A DNA stretch of 64,000 bases from Verrucomicrobiia bacterium DG1235 (GCA_000155695.1 DS990592.1:4043820-4107819), one strand, 5' to 3'; positions 35,301 to 44,908 are shown, counted from the stretch's first letter. Made by a program: numbers and translations. Notes: a model not told the origin generated them from the letters alone.

Positions 35301-36995
35301 CTAGTCCGTCTTTTTGGGCAGGCTCTGCATGATGTTGCGAGAGTGGTTGGCGATGCGTTCGAAGGTGTTGACGATGTCGATGTAGAGGAGCTCGGGCTTT
35401 ACGTTTTTCGAGGCTTCGATCATGCGGTTTACGGAGCGCTTGCGGAGCTCTTTTCGCTTTTCGTTGATGGCTTTTTCGAAGTCGAGGGTGAGTTCCATGT
35501 CTGACGCGGAGACGTCCGAGGAGAGTTTGGAGGTATAGAGTTCGATGAAGCGTTCGACGAGTTTGCCGAACTGGACGACTTCCTTTTCGGCGAGTTCGGT
35601 GACGAGACGTTTCTTCTTGTAGCGTCGCACGGCGCGGTTGGTCATGCGGTGGCAGCAATCGCCGATTTCCTCGAGCTCGGCGGCGACTCTGAGGTAGGAG
35701 TAGGCGCGTTGTCGTGTTTCTTCGGATACTTCGTCTGATGTGCAGCGGATGAGGTATTCGGTGAGCTCGTCGGTGAGGGTGTTGCTTTCGTCCTCGAGCT
35801 TGTCGAGCTCCTTGACTTGCTTGGACATGTCTTGTCCGGGGTGTTCGTAGATGTCTATGAACTTGTGGAACATGTCTTGGGTGAGGATGCCGAGTCGTTG
35901 TACGGCGCGGGTGGCTTCCTCGAAGTTGAGCTCACCGGCTCCGAGGGTCATGGTGCGGAGGTAGCGGAAGGTGGACTGGTCCTTGCCGCTGCCGGTGTCT
36001 TTCATCATGCGGGTGACGAGGTTCGCTATATGTGGGACGAAGCCGACGAGCAGGCAGATGTTGACGAGGTTGAAGGTGGTGTGGAAGAGGGCGAGCTCTG
36101 TGGTGAGGGCGTTTGCGCCGTCGAGGTCGATCCATGAAATATTCGAGGAGAAGATACCGTAGAGCCAGTGGACGAAGCCGCTGAAGGGTTTGATGAGAAT
36201 GAGCATCCAGCAGACCCCGATGACGTTGAACATGAGGTGGGCTCTGGCGGCTCGTTTGGCGGCGATGTTTGCCGGAAGCGAGGCGAGGAAGGCGGTGACG
36301 GTGGTGCCTATGTTTTCGCCGAGGATGATGGCGGCGGATTGCTCGAAGTTGAGGTACTGCAGGTTGGCCATGGTGAGGGTGATGGCCATGGCGGCGGAGG
36401 AGGACTGCACTATGATGGTGAGCAGGGTGCCGACGCAGATGAAGATGATGATGGAGAAGAAGCCGTACTGCGAGAAGCCGCCGATCCACTCGAGGATTTC
36501 CGGGTTGCTTTTGACGTCGGGCACGGAGCCTTTGAGTTCGCTGAGCCCGAGGAAGAGGAGGCCGAATCCGGTGAGGAAGTTGCCGAACTGGCGGGTCTTG
36601 GTGCCTTTGAGGAAGCTGGCGACGACGCCGATGCCGATGATAGGGATGGCGACGGAGCCGAGGCTGAACTTAAAGCCGGCGCCTACGATCCAGGCGGTGA
36701 TGGTGGTGCCGAGGTTGGCTCCCATGATCACGCCGATGGCTTGGGTGAGGTTGAGCAGCTGCGCGTGCACGAAGCTGACTACCATGACGGTGGTGGCTGA
36801 AGAGGACTGGACGAGACAGGTGATGAGGAGACCGGTGGCGATGCCTGTGAAGCGATTGGTCGTCATCGAGCTCATGATGGCTCGGAGTCTTTCCCCAGAG
36901 AGTTTGAGGATGGACTCGCTCATGAGCTTCATGCCGAAGATGAAAATGCCCAGAGCACCTAGTATCTGGAGGAGGAGCAGAAATGTGTCTAACAT
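35301..36995 (-). CDS. Na+/phosphate cotransporter family protein with PhoU-like domain
   Basis: A 564-aa inner-membrane protein of the NptA/Na-Pi cotransporter II family. The two inverted repeats each carry the QSSSA motif (TCLVQSSSATTVMVVSF near residue 60 and IIVQSSSAAMAITLTM near 200), with GANLGTTITAW and GENIGTTVTAFLAS as their partners. About 8-9 membrane helices end near residue 330. The C-terminal 200 residues form a cytosolic PhoU-like helical bundle (ELDKLEDESNTLTDEL, AELEEIGDCCHRMTNRAVR). It should take up phosphate driven by sodium, with the PhoU part as sensor. It is a single gene with ATG start and a terminator downstream. Confidence 0.9.
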   Translation of the reverse strand: MLDTFLLLLQILGALGIFIFGMKLMSESILKLSGERLRAIMSSMTTNRFTGIATGLLITCLVQSSSATTVMVVSFVHAQLLNLTQAIGVIMGANLGTTITAWIVGAGFKFSLGSVAIPIIGIGVVASFLKGTKTRQFGNFLTGFGLLFLGLSELKGSVPDVKSNPEILEWIGGFSQYGFFSIIIFICVGTLLTIIVQSSSAAMAITLTMANLQYLNFEQSAAIILGENIGTTVTAFLASLPANIAAKRAARAHLMFNVIGVCWMLILIKPFSGFVHWLYGIFSSNISWIDLDGANALTTELALFHTTFNLVNICLLVGFVPHIANLVTRMMKDTGSGKDQSTFRYLRTMTLGAGELNFEEATRAVQRLGILTQDMFHKFIDIYEHPGQDMSKQVKELDKLEDESNTLTDELTEYLIRCTSDEVSEETRQRAYSYLRVAAELEEIGDCCHRMTNRAVRRYKKKRLVTELAEKEVVQFGKLVERFIELYTSKLSSDVSASDMELTLDFEKAINEKRKELRKRSVNRMIEASKNVKPELLYIDIVNTFERIANHSRNIMQSLPKKTD

Positions 36996-37221
36996 TGTTT
37001 GGCTTTGTGATTACGGAGGGAGCGCGAATCTCGGGGTAGACTCGAGCCGGGTTGAGGAGAAAAGGGGCAGGCGGGTGAAAGCAATTCGAAATGTGACAAA
37101 AAGGTTACGCAATTTTCGGGGAGCTAGGACTAGGGAGGTGTTGGGTTGGGTTTATTCGCTGGTGGGCTTTAACTTATCTTGATTCGCAATTGCGTTTGCG
37201 CGATGGAGGTCGGCTTTGGCG

Positions 37222-39372
37222 ATGGAGAAGTCGGTGCAGAAGTTCGGGACGTTTGGCGGGGTGTTCGTGCCCAACGTTCTCACAATCCTCGGGGTCATCC
37301 TCTTTTTGCGATCTGGATGGGTGGTCGGCAATGCGGGGCTTGTCGGTGCGCTGCTAATGCTGTGCATCGCGAATGCTGTTACTTTCATCTCGGCTCTTTC
37401 CTTGTCGGCGATCGCTACGAACACGAAGGCTCAGGGCGGCGGGGCGTACTTTCTGATTTCCCGCAGTTTAGGCTGGGAGTTTGGGGGAGCGATCGGGCTG
37501 CCGCTGTATTTGGCCCAGGCGATTTCGGTGGCGTTTTACGTGGTCGGTTTCACGGAGTCGGTGCAGTACCTGTTTCCGGATCTCGACGCGCGGGTCTTCT
37601 CGCTGGTGACGCTGGGTGCGATCACGGTGGTCGCTTGGACGGGCGCGAGCGTGGCAGTGAAGACGCAGTATATCATTTTGGCGACTTTGGTCGTCTCGCT
37701 GCTTTCGTTCTTCGTCGGCTTTCAGATCAGCGATGGCTGGGAGCCGAACATGGAGGCGGAATACGAGTCGGGCCAATCGTTTTGGACGGTGTTCGCCATC
37801 TTTTTCCCGGCGGTGACGGGCATCATGTCGGGAGTGAGCATGTCGGGTGACTTGAAGGATCCGACGAAGTCGATCCCTCGCGGCACGCTTTGGGCGGTGG
37901 CGGTGACTTTCGTGGTTTACGCGGCGCAGCTTGTTTGGCTGAGCTTGGGGGCGAGTCGCGGGGAGCTGATTGGCAACGCGTTGGTGATGAAGACGATTTC
38001 GGTGGCTCCTCCACTGATCATGGCGGGGTTGTGGGCGGCGACCTTGTCATCGGCGCTGGCCAGTCTGGTGGCGGCTCCTCGCACGATGCAGGCTCTGGCG
38101 AAGGATCGGGTGATTCCGAGGTTTCTCTCGAAGGGCAAGGGGGCGTCGAACGAGCCGCGACTGGCGTTGATTTTGAGCGCCGGAGTGGCGTTGATTTGCG
38201 TTTGGGTGGGGGATTTGAATCTCATCGCTCCCTTGATTTCGATGTTCTTTTTGGCGACTTACGGGGCGGTGAATCTGGTGGCGGCCCTTGAGAGCTGGAC
38301 GAGCAATCCGACTTATCGGCCGACCTTTAAAGTGCATTGGCTGGTGTCTTTGGTGGGAGCGATCGCGTGTTTTGGGATCATGCTGTTGCTGAATGTGCTG
38401 GCGACGATCGTGGCGGTTGCTCTGATTGTTGCGGCGTATACGATTCTCGCTCGCCGGTCGTATCGCACGGCTTGGGGGGATATGCGCAGCGGGTTTTGGT
38501 TTGCGGTCGCTCGCATGGGCTTGCTCAAGCTTTATTCGTCGCGGCAGCATCAGCGTAATTGGCGCCCGGCGATCCTGATATTGATGAGCAACCTGAAGGA
38601 GAACAGCCAGCTGCTGCGCTTCGGGCGCTATCTGGAGGCGAACAAGGGCGTGCTTTTTCTTTCGCACATCATTCTTGGGGATTGGAAGACGTCGGCGGAA
38701 CGCCAGAAGGCTTTGACTCGCCAGATGGACGATCGGATTCGGTTTGAAAAGATGTCGGCTTTTTCCAAGGTTGTGATTGCCAAGGATTTCGAGCAAGGAG
38801 TGACGTCGCTGCTACAGGGCTCAGGTCTGGGGAATCTTCAGCCGAACACCTTGATGATCGAGTGGGGCAGCGGCTGGCTGCGCGATCACGATTTTCCGCA
38901 CACGGTGCATCAGGCTCTGGAAATGGAGACGAATCTGATCGTCTACTCGAAGGCGAAGGAAACTGATTCGCATCTCTACTCCGTGATCGATGTTTGGTGG
39001 TCGGCGCGAGCGAATGGGTCGATGATGATTACGCTGGCCCACTTATTGCAGAGCAATTCAGCGTGGCAGGACGCTCGGATTCGAATTTTGCGAATCATAC
39101 GCGATGAGGACGGTCGAGCGGCCGCTGAGGCTGGCATGTCCGAGTTGCTGAAGGATTCGCGCATCGAGGTGGAGCCGGTGATCGTGGTGACTCGTGATCC
39201 GCCGCTGGAGGCGATTGCTCGCGAAAGCGCTCGATCTGCGGTCACTTTTGTTGGGGTGTCGGTTCGGACATTGGAGGAGGAGGCGGGTCCGCTTTCCAGC
39301 TATGCTCCGGTTGTGGATTCGATCCAAGGACACTTGTTTTTGACTAAGAATTGGCATGACCTCGAGCTTTAG
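37222..39372 (+). CDS. SLC12-like cation-chloride cotransporter / APC-family permease
   Basis: A 716-aa protein with about 12 membrane helices in the first 430 residues. VFVPNVLTILGVILFLRSGW at the start is the hallmark of the Na-K-Cl/K-Cl cotransporter (SLC12) branch of the APC superfamily, supported by GGGAYFLISRSLG and IFFPAVTGIMSGVSMSGDLKDP. The C-terminal 280 residues form a soluble domain, also as in SLC12 (WRPAILILMSN, GLGNLQPNTLMIEWGS). It likely moves chloride with cations; the ions cannot be read from sequence. ATG 37222 is chosen, with a GGAGGT 11 bases upstream; TTG 37216 is possible. CysJ follows 240 bp downstream. Confidence 0.86.
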   Translation: MEKSVQKFGTFGGVFVPNVLTILGVILFLRSGWVVGNAGLVGALLMLCIANAVTFISALSLSAIATNTKAQGGGAYFLISRSLGWEFGGAIGLPLYLAQAISVAFYVVGFTESVQYLFPDLDARVFSLVTLGAITVVAWTGASVAVKTQYIILATLVVSLLSFFVGFQISDGWEPNMEAEYESGQSFWTVFAIFFPAVTGIMSGVSMSGDLKDPTKSIPRGTLWAVAVTFVVYAAQLVWLSLGASRGELIGNALVMKTISVAPPLIMAGLWAATLSSALASLVAAPRTMQALAKDRVIPRFLSKGKGASNEPRLALILSAGVALICVWVGDLNLIAPLISMFFLATYGAVNLVAALESWTSNPTYRPTFKVHWLVSLVGAIACFGIMLLLNVLATIVAVALIVAAYTILARRSYRTAWGDMRSGFWFAVARMGLLKLYSSRQHQRNWRPAILILMSNLKENSQLLRFGRYLEANKGVLFLSHIILGDWKTSAERQKALTRQMDDRIRFEKMSAFSKVVIAKDFEQGVTSLLQGSGLGNLQPNTLMIEWGSGWLRDHDFPHTVHQALEMETNLIVYSKAKETDSHLYSVIDVWWSARANGSMMITLAHLLQSNSAWQDARIRILRIIRDEDGRAAAEAGMSELLKDSRIEVEPVIVVTRDPPLEAIARESARSAVTFVGVSVRTLEEEAGPLSSYAPVVDSIQGHLFLTKNWHDLEL

Positions 39373-39509
39373 GCGCGGACTAAGCTTTTCGAGGTGGAGC
39401 TGGGGAAAGATTTTTCCGGTTTTTCATGAGTGAAATTGCTATCGGGTCGCCCTATATTAGAGGCTTGCCAAAAGGCTACGCGCGCTCTTTTTACTGCCCT
39501 CCCTGTCGA

Positions 39510-39586
39510 ATGAGCACACGTCTCGAGCCCAAGCGGTGAGGCGCTCCAAACGACACTTATTTTGCCTGTGGCGGATCCAACGCCAC
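39510..39586 (+). promoter_or_regulatory. Possible leader of cysJ: short uORF and hairpin
   Basis: The 240-bp leader ahead of cysJ contains a nine-codon ORF (MSTRLEPKR, 39510-39539) and a 6-bp stem-loop GTGGCG/CGCCAC (39568-39586) that ends 27 bases before the ATG. I cannot match it to a known riboswitch. Regulation by sulfur supply would be plausible for this gene, but nothing in the sequence proves it. Confidence 0.3.
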
Positions 39587-39612
39587 CGATTATTGACGGA
39601 TTATCTACGCTT

Positions 39613-41430
39613 ATGAGCAACACGCCTAATCAAATCATTCCCAGCGACGCTCCTTTTGCTCCGGAGCAAGCCGCTGCTCTGAACGCTGTACTCGGTTCAG
39701 CCAACGCCCAGCAGGCTGCTTGGCTTAAGGGCTTTTTCTCGGGCCTCGTGGCTGGCGAACAAGGCTTTGGCCAAGGCGCTGGCGCCGCTGCTGCCGGGGG
39801 CACCGCTCCTCTGACAATTCTTTTTGGTTCCGAGTCTGGCAATGCCGAGGGGCTGGCGGATCGCGTTCGCGACGCTGCCGCGCCGGAAGGTTTCAAGTGC
39901 AAAGTCGTCGACATGGCTGACGCGAAGCTTTCCGATCTCGCGAAGGCTGAAAATCTCGTCGTACTTGTGAGTACCTGGGGTGAAGGCGAGCCTCCCTCCC
40001 GCGCTTCGGATTTCTACGACACCATCATGGCTGACGGAGCCGAGAAGCTGGAAGGGGTTAACTTTTCGGTGCTTGGGTTGGGCGACAGTTCCTACGCTCA
40101 GTTCAATCAGATGTCCAAGGAGTTCGACAGGCGTCTTGAGGAGCTCGGCGGCAAGCGGATTTATGATCGCGTCGATTGCGACGTGGATTTCGAAGCGGCT
40201 TACGCGAGTTGGGCGACGGGCGTGATCGCCAAGCTCAAGGAGATAGCGAAGCCAAGTGGTGGAGCTCCGGTCGTGTCATTTCCTTCGGGTGGCGTGGTCG
40301 CTAGCGCGGCCCCGGCCTATGACAAGGCGAATCCGTTTCATGCGGAGATGCTCAAGTGCATCAATCTCAACGGGACCGGTTCCGCCAAGGAAACGGTGCA
40401 TGCAGAGATTTCGCTCGAAGGCTCTGGATTAACTTACCAGCCGGGCGACGCGTTGGGTGTTGTTCCTGAAAACGCTCCGGACTTGGTTGAGGAATTTCTT
40501 GCCGCCGCCAAGCTCGATGGCCGCGAAAACGTATCCTTCAAGGACGAGCTTTCGATTCCGTTCGGTGAAGTGCTCCGCAAGCATCTGGACTTGAGGACGC
40601 TCAATACCATCATCCTCAAGAAGTACGCCAAAGCGTGTGACCATAAGAAGCTATTGAAGATGGCGGAAGATCGCGAAAAGGTGAAGGAATGGGCTTGGGG
40701 CCGCGACCTTGTGGATCTCATCAAAGAATATCCGTCTTCGCTGCGGGCGGGAGACTGGGTGCATCTGCTTCGTCCACTCTCTCCTCGTCTCTACTCGATC
40801 GCTTCCGCCATATCGGCTCATCCCGGCGAGGTGCATCTCACGGTCGGCGCGGTTCGTTACGAAGGCTACGGGCGAAAGAAGAAGGGCGTTTGCTCAACCT
40901 TCATCGCCGACATGTGGAAAGAAGGAACCACCGCTGGCATCTATTTCCATCACAACAAGAACTTCAAGCTCCCCGCCGATCCGAATACGCCGATCATCAT
41001 GGTCGGACCCGGAACCGGTATCGCTCCATTCCGCTCTTTCGTGGAAGAACGGGCGGCCACTGGAGCCAAGGGCGAGAATTGGCTCTTTTTCGGCGACCAG
41101 CATTACACCTACGACTTCCTCTATCAGACCGAGTGGCAGGACTATCTCAAGAAGGGAGTGCTCTCCAAGCTCGATCTTGCCTTCAGTCGTGACCAGCCGG
41201 AGAAGATCTATGTGCAGGACCGTCTGCGCGAGAACGGCAAGGAGCTCTGGCAGTGGCTCGACAAGGGCGCTTACTTCTATGTCTGTGGCGATGCCTCGCG
41301 TATGGCGAAGGATGTCAACCAAGCCTTGATCGATATCGTAGCGGAGCACGGCGGAAAGAGCGAGGAAGACGCTCAGGCCTACGTGAAGCTAATGACGAAG
41401 GAGCGCCGCTACGGCCGCGACGTCTACTAG
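39613..41430 (+). CDS. cysJ: Sulfite reductase (NADPH) flavoprotein, alpha component (CysJ)
   Basis: A 605-aa diflavin reductase. An N-terminal helical segment is followed by an FMN-binding flavodoxin domain (TILFGSESGNAEG, STWGEGEPPSRASDF, LGLGDSSYAQFNQ), an FAD domain (RLYSIASAISAHPGEVHLTV, YGRKKKGVCSTF) and an NADPH domain (VGPGTGIAPFRSFVEER, YVCGDASRMAKDV). The ending ERRYGRDVY is the usual CysJ C-terminus. It passes electrons from NADPH to the sulfite reductase hemoprotein CysI, in sulfate assimilation. CysI is not in the window, so the partner is elsewhere or the reductase serves another acceptor. ATG 39613 is the first ATG; a TTG at 39562 is less likely. A strong terminator follows. 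Confidence 0.92.
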   Translation: MSNTPNQIIPSDAPFAPEQAAALNAVLGSANAQQAAWLKGFFSGLVAGEQGFGQGAGAAAAGGTAPLTILFGSESGNAEGLADRVRDAAAPEGFKCKVVDMADAKLSDLAKAENLVVLVSTWGEGEPPSRASDFYDTIMADGAEKLEGVNFSVLGLGDSSYAQFNQMSKEFDRRLEELGGKRIYDRVDCDVDFEAAYASWATGVIAKLKEIAKPSGGAPVVSFPSGGVVASAAPAYDKANPFHAEMLKCINLNGTGSAKETVHAEISLEGSGLTYQPGDALGVVPENAPDLVEEFLAAAKLDGRENVSFKDELSIPFGEVLRKHLDLRTLNTIILKKYAKACDHKKLLKMAEDREKVKEWAWGRDLVDLIKEYPSSLRAGDWVHLLRPLSPRLYSIASAISAHPGEVHLTVGAVRYEGYGRKKKGVCSTFIADMWKEGTTAGIYFHHNKNFKLPADPNTPIIMVGPGTGIAPFRSFVEERAATGAKGENWLFFGDQHYTYDFLYQTEWQDYLKKGVLSKLDLAFSRDQPEKIYVQDRLRENGKELWQWLDKGAYFYVCGDASRMAKDVNQALIDIVAEHGGKSEEDAQAYVKLMTKERRYGRDVY

Positions 41431-41465
41431 GCGCCTCCAAAAACCGAATACTTATTTCAAGCCCT

Positions 41466-41490
41466 AGCCCGAAAGGTCTCGGGCTTTTTT
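41466..41490 (+). terminator. Rho-independent terminator of cysJ
   Basis: A stem AGCCCGA (41466-41472) / TCGGGCT (41479-41485) with a 6-base loop is followed directly by six T residues, 36 bp after the cysJ stop codon. Confidence 0.9.
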
Positions 41491-41685
41491 GTCGGCTAGG
41501 CGAATCGTAAGCGGAGGGACATATGTGTAATTTTTGAACAGTATAAATATACTTTAAATGTCTGTTGGATGATAGTGTAGAGTGTTTCGGTTTTGTTAAA
41601 CTGTTGATTGTCAATAGCTAGTAGTATCTGTGTTTTCTTTGGCACCGGGCATGCAAATGGGGAGGTCGTTTAACCTTTACCCATT

Positions 41686-44124
41686 ATGAAAACAAAAATG
41701 TATTCAAATTGCCGAAGCCTTTTGGTGGGCTTTGGTCTCGTCTTTAGCGCTGCTGCTGCGAATGCGGCAGGCTTGCTCACCCCTGTTTCTGCGTCGGATC
41801 AGCTTCTCGATCTGCAGAGTCATCATGTGCGGGTGGTGATCAACAACGGTTTTGCTCGCACCGAGGTGGAGCAGGTTTTCTCGAATCCGAATGCGTATGA
41901 GTTGGAAGCGATCTACAGCGCTCCGGTTCCTGAAGCGGGAGCTCTGTCGGAGCTGACCATTTGGGCGGGCGAGCGTGTCTTGCAGGGCGAGGTCGTGCCA
42001 AAGGAAGAGGCGGATCGCATTTACGAAGAGGAGAAAAGTCAGGGCAACGAGGTTGGCAAGGCGGATAAGAATGCGTATCAGAATTTTGAATTCAGCGTCT
42101 ATCCGGTACCCGCTAGTGGGAGTGTGCGAATGGTGTATTCCTATTACGAGCCGCTCAAGATCGACACTGGAGTGGGCCGCTACACTTATCCGCTTGAGGA
42201 AGGTGGCACGGATGATGAAGCTTCCGCGTTTTGGACGCTTAACGATGTGGTGAGTGTGGACTTCAGTATGGAGGTCGTTCTCAAATCGGCGTATCCAGTG
42301 GCGAAGACGCGGGTGCCGGGCTATGGTGGTAAGGTCGAGGAGACTGAAACGGGTGAATTGCTGTATCGTTTCGAGAGCCAGGGCGCGATTCTCGACGAGG
42401 ACTTCGTGTTCTATTACATGCTTGAAGAGAACCTGCCTGGACGACTTGAGGTGCTGACGTATCGAGAAAATGAGGACAAGCCAGGAACGTTCATGATGGT
42501 AATGACTCCGGGCGTGGACCTGCATCCGCTTGAAGGCGGGGCTGATTTCGTATTCGCGCTTGATGTGTCGGGCAGCATGCAGGGAAAACTCCACACGCTC
42601 GCTTCCGGCGTTAAAAAGGCGATTGGGCAATTGAAGCCCGAAGACCGCTTTAGGGTAGTCGCTTTCAATAATACGGCGTTTGATTTGAATCGAGGTTGGG
42701 TATCGGCGACGGAGGCGAATTTGCGGGAGACGTTCGCTCGTTTGGACCAGCTGAATTCCAACGGCGGTACCAATGTGTATGCTGGAGTGCATCTCGCGTT
42801 GGAGCGGCTCGACGCGGATCGCGTTGCGACCTTGATTTTGGTGACGGATGGCGTGACGAATCAGGGGATCGTCGATCCGAAGGCGTTCTACAAACTGATG
42901 CATAAGCAGGATCTTCGCTTCTATGGATTCTTGCTGGGTAACAGTAGTAACTGGCCGCTGATGCAGTTGATGTGTGATGCGAGCGGTGGTAGTTATCGAG
43001 CGGTCTCGAATAGCGATGATATCATCGGCGAAGTAATGATCGCTAAAAACAAGATCGTCTATGAGAGCATGCGTCATGCAGAGATCAGTATTGAAGGAGT
43101 CAATACGCATGACGTGGGCGACTTTAAAATAGGAAAGATTCATTATGGCGATCAGTTGGTGCTCTTTGGTCGCTATGAGCAGGGGGGTCGGGCTCGGGTT
43201 AGTTTGAAGGCTCGCATAAATGGTCAGGATGAAGTGTTCTCGACGGAGATTGATTTTCCGGAGCTCGCTACCGCCCATCCGGAGCTCGAACGCATGTGGG
43301 CACTTGATCAGGTTCGCAAGATTCAGGTGAACGAGATGGCTGGATTTGTGGATGCTGGTGAAGCGAAGGTGGCGATTCGCGATATTGGCGTGGCCTATCA
43401 GATCGTGACGGATGAGACTTCGATGATCGCTCTCGATGACGCTGGTTTTGCGAGGCATGGAGTCGAGCGTCGCAACCAGGAACGGGTGGCTCGCGAAGTA
43501 CAGGCGCGTCAAGCGTATCCAAATTCTAGTGGCGCTCAGAGAGTGGACTCGGCTCAACCGATGTATCAGAAGCGTTCGCACTCGATGAGTGGCGGTGGTG
43601 GAGCGCTTGAGCCGTGGGTCCTAGGAGTCGTTGCCTTGGGAGGTTTGGCGTTGCTGGCTCGGAAAAAGTCCGCAGGACGGACCGCAAAGGGAGTTGCCTT
43701 GGCGGGTCTTGTCGCCTTGGGTCTCGCAACCGGAGATCGTGTGGAAGCGGACACTTATTATGGTCCTCGCTGGACGGACAGGGATGCTGGAGTCGCCCGC
43801 AGCGAGAGCTCGATCGATCAGTCGATCGCCATGTTCTGGGAGGTAAGCGAAGATGAGGCGAGGGTGGAGCCGCGTCGTCGTCCTGCTCCGGTCGTAAGCT
43901 ATGTGCCGCCGCCGAGAGAATGTCATCCATCGGGATATGTGTCGCAAGTAATCGAATACGACGATGGTCGCGATACGCACAAGGTGGATCAGCGCCGGAA
44001 TAAGGGAAGCAGTCGCGGGCATTTCGGCTTCAATCTCTTCAATGCGATTCCTGTTTTTGATTTTGTTTGGGGCGAAGGCCATCTGGACGAGACTGACTCC
44101 TATTCGGGAAGAGTCAGAAGGTAG
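41686..44124 (+). CDS. Secreted VIT/VWA-domain protein with internal GlyGly-CTERM-like segment
   Basis: An 812-aa exported protein. A signal peptide (ending AAAANAAG) is followed by a VIT domain (about 35-170: NNGFARTEVEQVFSNP, YSAPVPEAGALSELTIW) and a VWA domain with an intact MIDAS motif (ALDVSGSMQGK, near residue 294) for metal-dependent adhesion. At residues 636-661 stands GGGGALEPWVLGVVALGG followed by LALLARKK, which has the form of a GlyGly-CTERM sorting signal (Gly run, one membrane helix, basic end). It is not at the C-terminus: a second signal-like helix and about 115 polar residues follow. The next gene is a rhombosortase, the protease that processes such signals. The family resembles marine-bacterial sortase-target VWA proteins. 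Confidence 0.88.
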   Translation: MKTKMYSNCRSLLVGFGLVFSAAAANAAGLLTPVSASDQLLDLQSHHVRVVINNGFARTEVEQVFSNPNAYELEAIYSAPVPEAGALSELTIWAGERVLQGEVVPKEEADRIYEEEKSQGNEVGKADKNAYQNFEFSVYPVPASGSVRMVYSYYEPLKIDTGVGRYTYPLEEGGTDDEASAFWTLNDVVSVDFSMEVVLKSAYPVAKTRVPGYGGKVEETETGELLYRFESQGAILDEDFVFYYMLEENLPGRLEVLTYRENEDKPGTFMMVMTPGVDLHPLEGGADFVFALDVSGSMQGKLHTLASGVKKAIGQLKPEDRFRVVAFNNTAFDLNRGWVSATEANLRETFARLDQLNSNGGTNVYAGVHLALERLDADRVATLILVTDGVTNQGIVDPKAFYKLMHKQDLRFYGFLLGNSSNWPLMQLMCDASGGSYRAVSNSDDIIGEVMIAKNKIVYESMRHAEISIEGVNTHDVGDFKIGKIHYGDQLVLFGRYEQGGRARVSLKARINGQDEVFSTEIDFPELATAHPELERMWALDQVRKIQVNEMAGFVDAGEAKVAIRDIGVAYQIVTDETSMIALDDAGFARHGVERRNQERVAREVQARQAYPNSSGAQRVDSAQPMYQKRSHSMSGGGGALEPWVLGVVALGGLALLARKKSAGRTAKGVALAGLVALGLATGDRVEADTYYGPRWTDRDAGVARSESSIDQSIAMFWEVSEDEARVEPRRRPAPVVSYVPPPRECHPSGYVSQVIEYDDGRDTHKVDQRRNKGSSRGHFGFNLFNAIPVFDFVWGEGHLDETDSYSGRVRR

Positions 44125-44200
44125 CGGGGCAGTGGTGTTGTGGCGCGGCGGAGTGAGTTGCTCCGCCGCTTTGGGGGCCTTAGTTTTGAAAGAACGAAAA

Positions 44201-44890
44201 ATGTATTCAATAAATGGTAACAAGTGTTTTGTACCTTGGGTAACTTTGGCGCTAACGGTAGTGGCTGCGGGTTTTTATTGGCTTGGGGACCCTTGGTTTG
44301 ATGTTTTGGTTTGGAAGAGCGATTGGCTGGCTCGTGGGGAGGTTTGGCGGATTTTAACGGGGCATTTGACTCATGTTTCTACTGATCATTTGGTTTGGGA
44401 TTTAGGTGTATTCATTTTTTTAGGATCGTATTTGGAGAAACGTAGGAGAGGGTGGCTGTGTGGAACGATAGGGTTGAGTATTGTTCTGGTGGATTTGCTT
44501 TTGCGGATGACTGGGCGGTTCGATGCTTATTGTGGTTTGTCGGCGATCGATATCGGCTTGTTTGCGAGCGTTTGCCTTGTTTTGCTGAAGGAAGGCAAGA
44601 AAGGCCAGGACCGGGTGGTCTTTTGGCTTGGAGGGCTGGGGCTACTGCTCGCCCTTGGGAAGGTTGCCTTTGAATGGATGGCGAGGGAGCCGTTGTTTGT
44701 GACTGAGTTGGGGCGAGGATTTGCGGTGGCGACCGAGTCGCATTTAGCCGGGTTTTTGGCAGCGGTGGTGGTCTTTTTATTCGCGCGTATTTGGCATGGG
44801 GTGCGAGTCGCGATTGGGGCGACTAGGAGATTACAAAAATGTAATGCAACAGGGGAAAGGGTGGAGCGTCTAAGTTCGTGTACCAAGTAA
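44201..44890 (+). CDS. rrtA: Rhombosortase (rhomboid-family intramembrane serine protease)
   Basis: A 229-aa membrane protein with six or so helices. GEVWRILTGHLTHVSTDHLVWDLGVFIFLG is the rhombosortase signature (His55, His58, His63), CGLSAID carries the nucleophile Ser114, and ESHLAGFLAA carries the catalytic His181. Rhombosortases cleave GlyGly-CTERM proteins at the inner membrane for release or anchoring at the surface. The upstream VIT/VWA protein is the evident local candidate substrate, with 76 bp between the genes. ATG 44201 (MYSINGNKCF) is chosen; the open frame extends further upstream but overlaps the VIT/VWA gene. The stop is followed immediately by the purine-rich start region of the next gene. 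Confidence 0.88.
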   Translation: MYSINGNKCFVPWVTLALTVVAAGFYWLGDPWFDVLVWKSDWLARGEVWRILTGHLTHVSTDHLVWDLGVFIFLGSYLEKRRRGWLCGTIGLSIVLVDLLLRMTGRFDAYCGLSAIDIGLFASVCLVLLKEGKKGQDRVVFWLGGLGLLLALGKVAFEWMAREPLFVTELGRGFAVATESHLAGFLAAVVVFLFARIWHGVRVAIGATRRLQKCNATGERVERLSSCTK

Positions 44891-44908
44891 ATGGAGGAAG
44901 AGGTTTTT

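Noticed and set aside
36190-37182. 330-codon plus-strand frame overlapping the Na/Pi cotransporter gene and its 5' flank
   Set aside because: The minus strand encodes the QSSSA transporter. The frame has a low-complexity Met/Ala/Arg composition.
41704-43581. 625-codon minus-strand open frame opposite the VIT/VWA gene
   Set aside because: The translation is Arg/His/Leu-rich without domains, and the plus strand has a signal peptide, a MIDAS motif and operon partners. It is a shadow.
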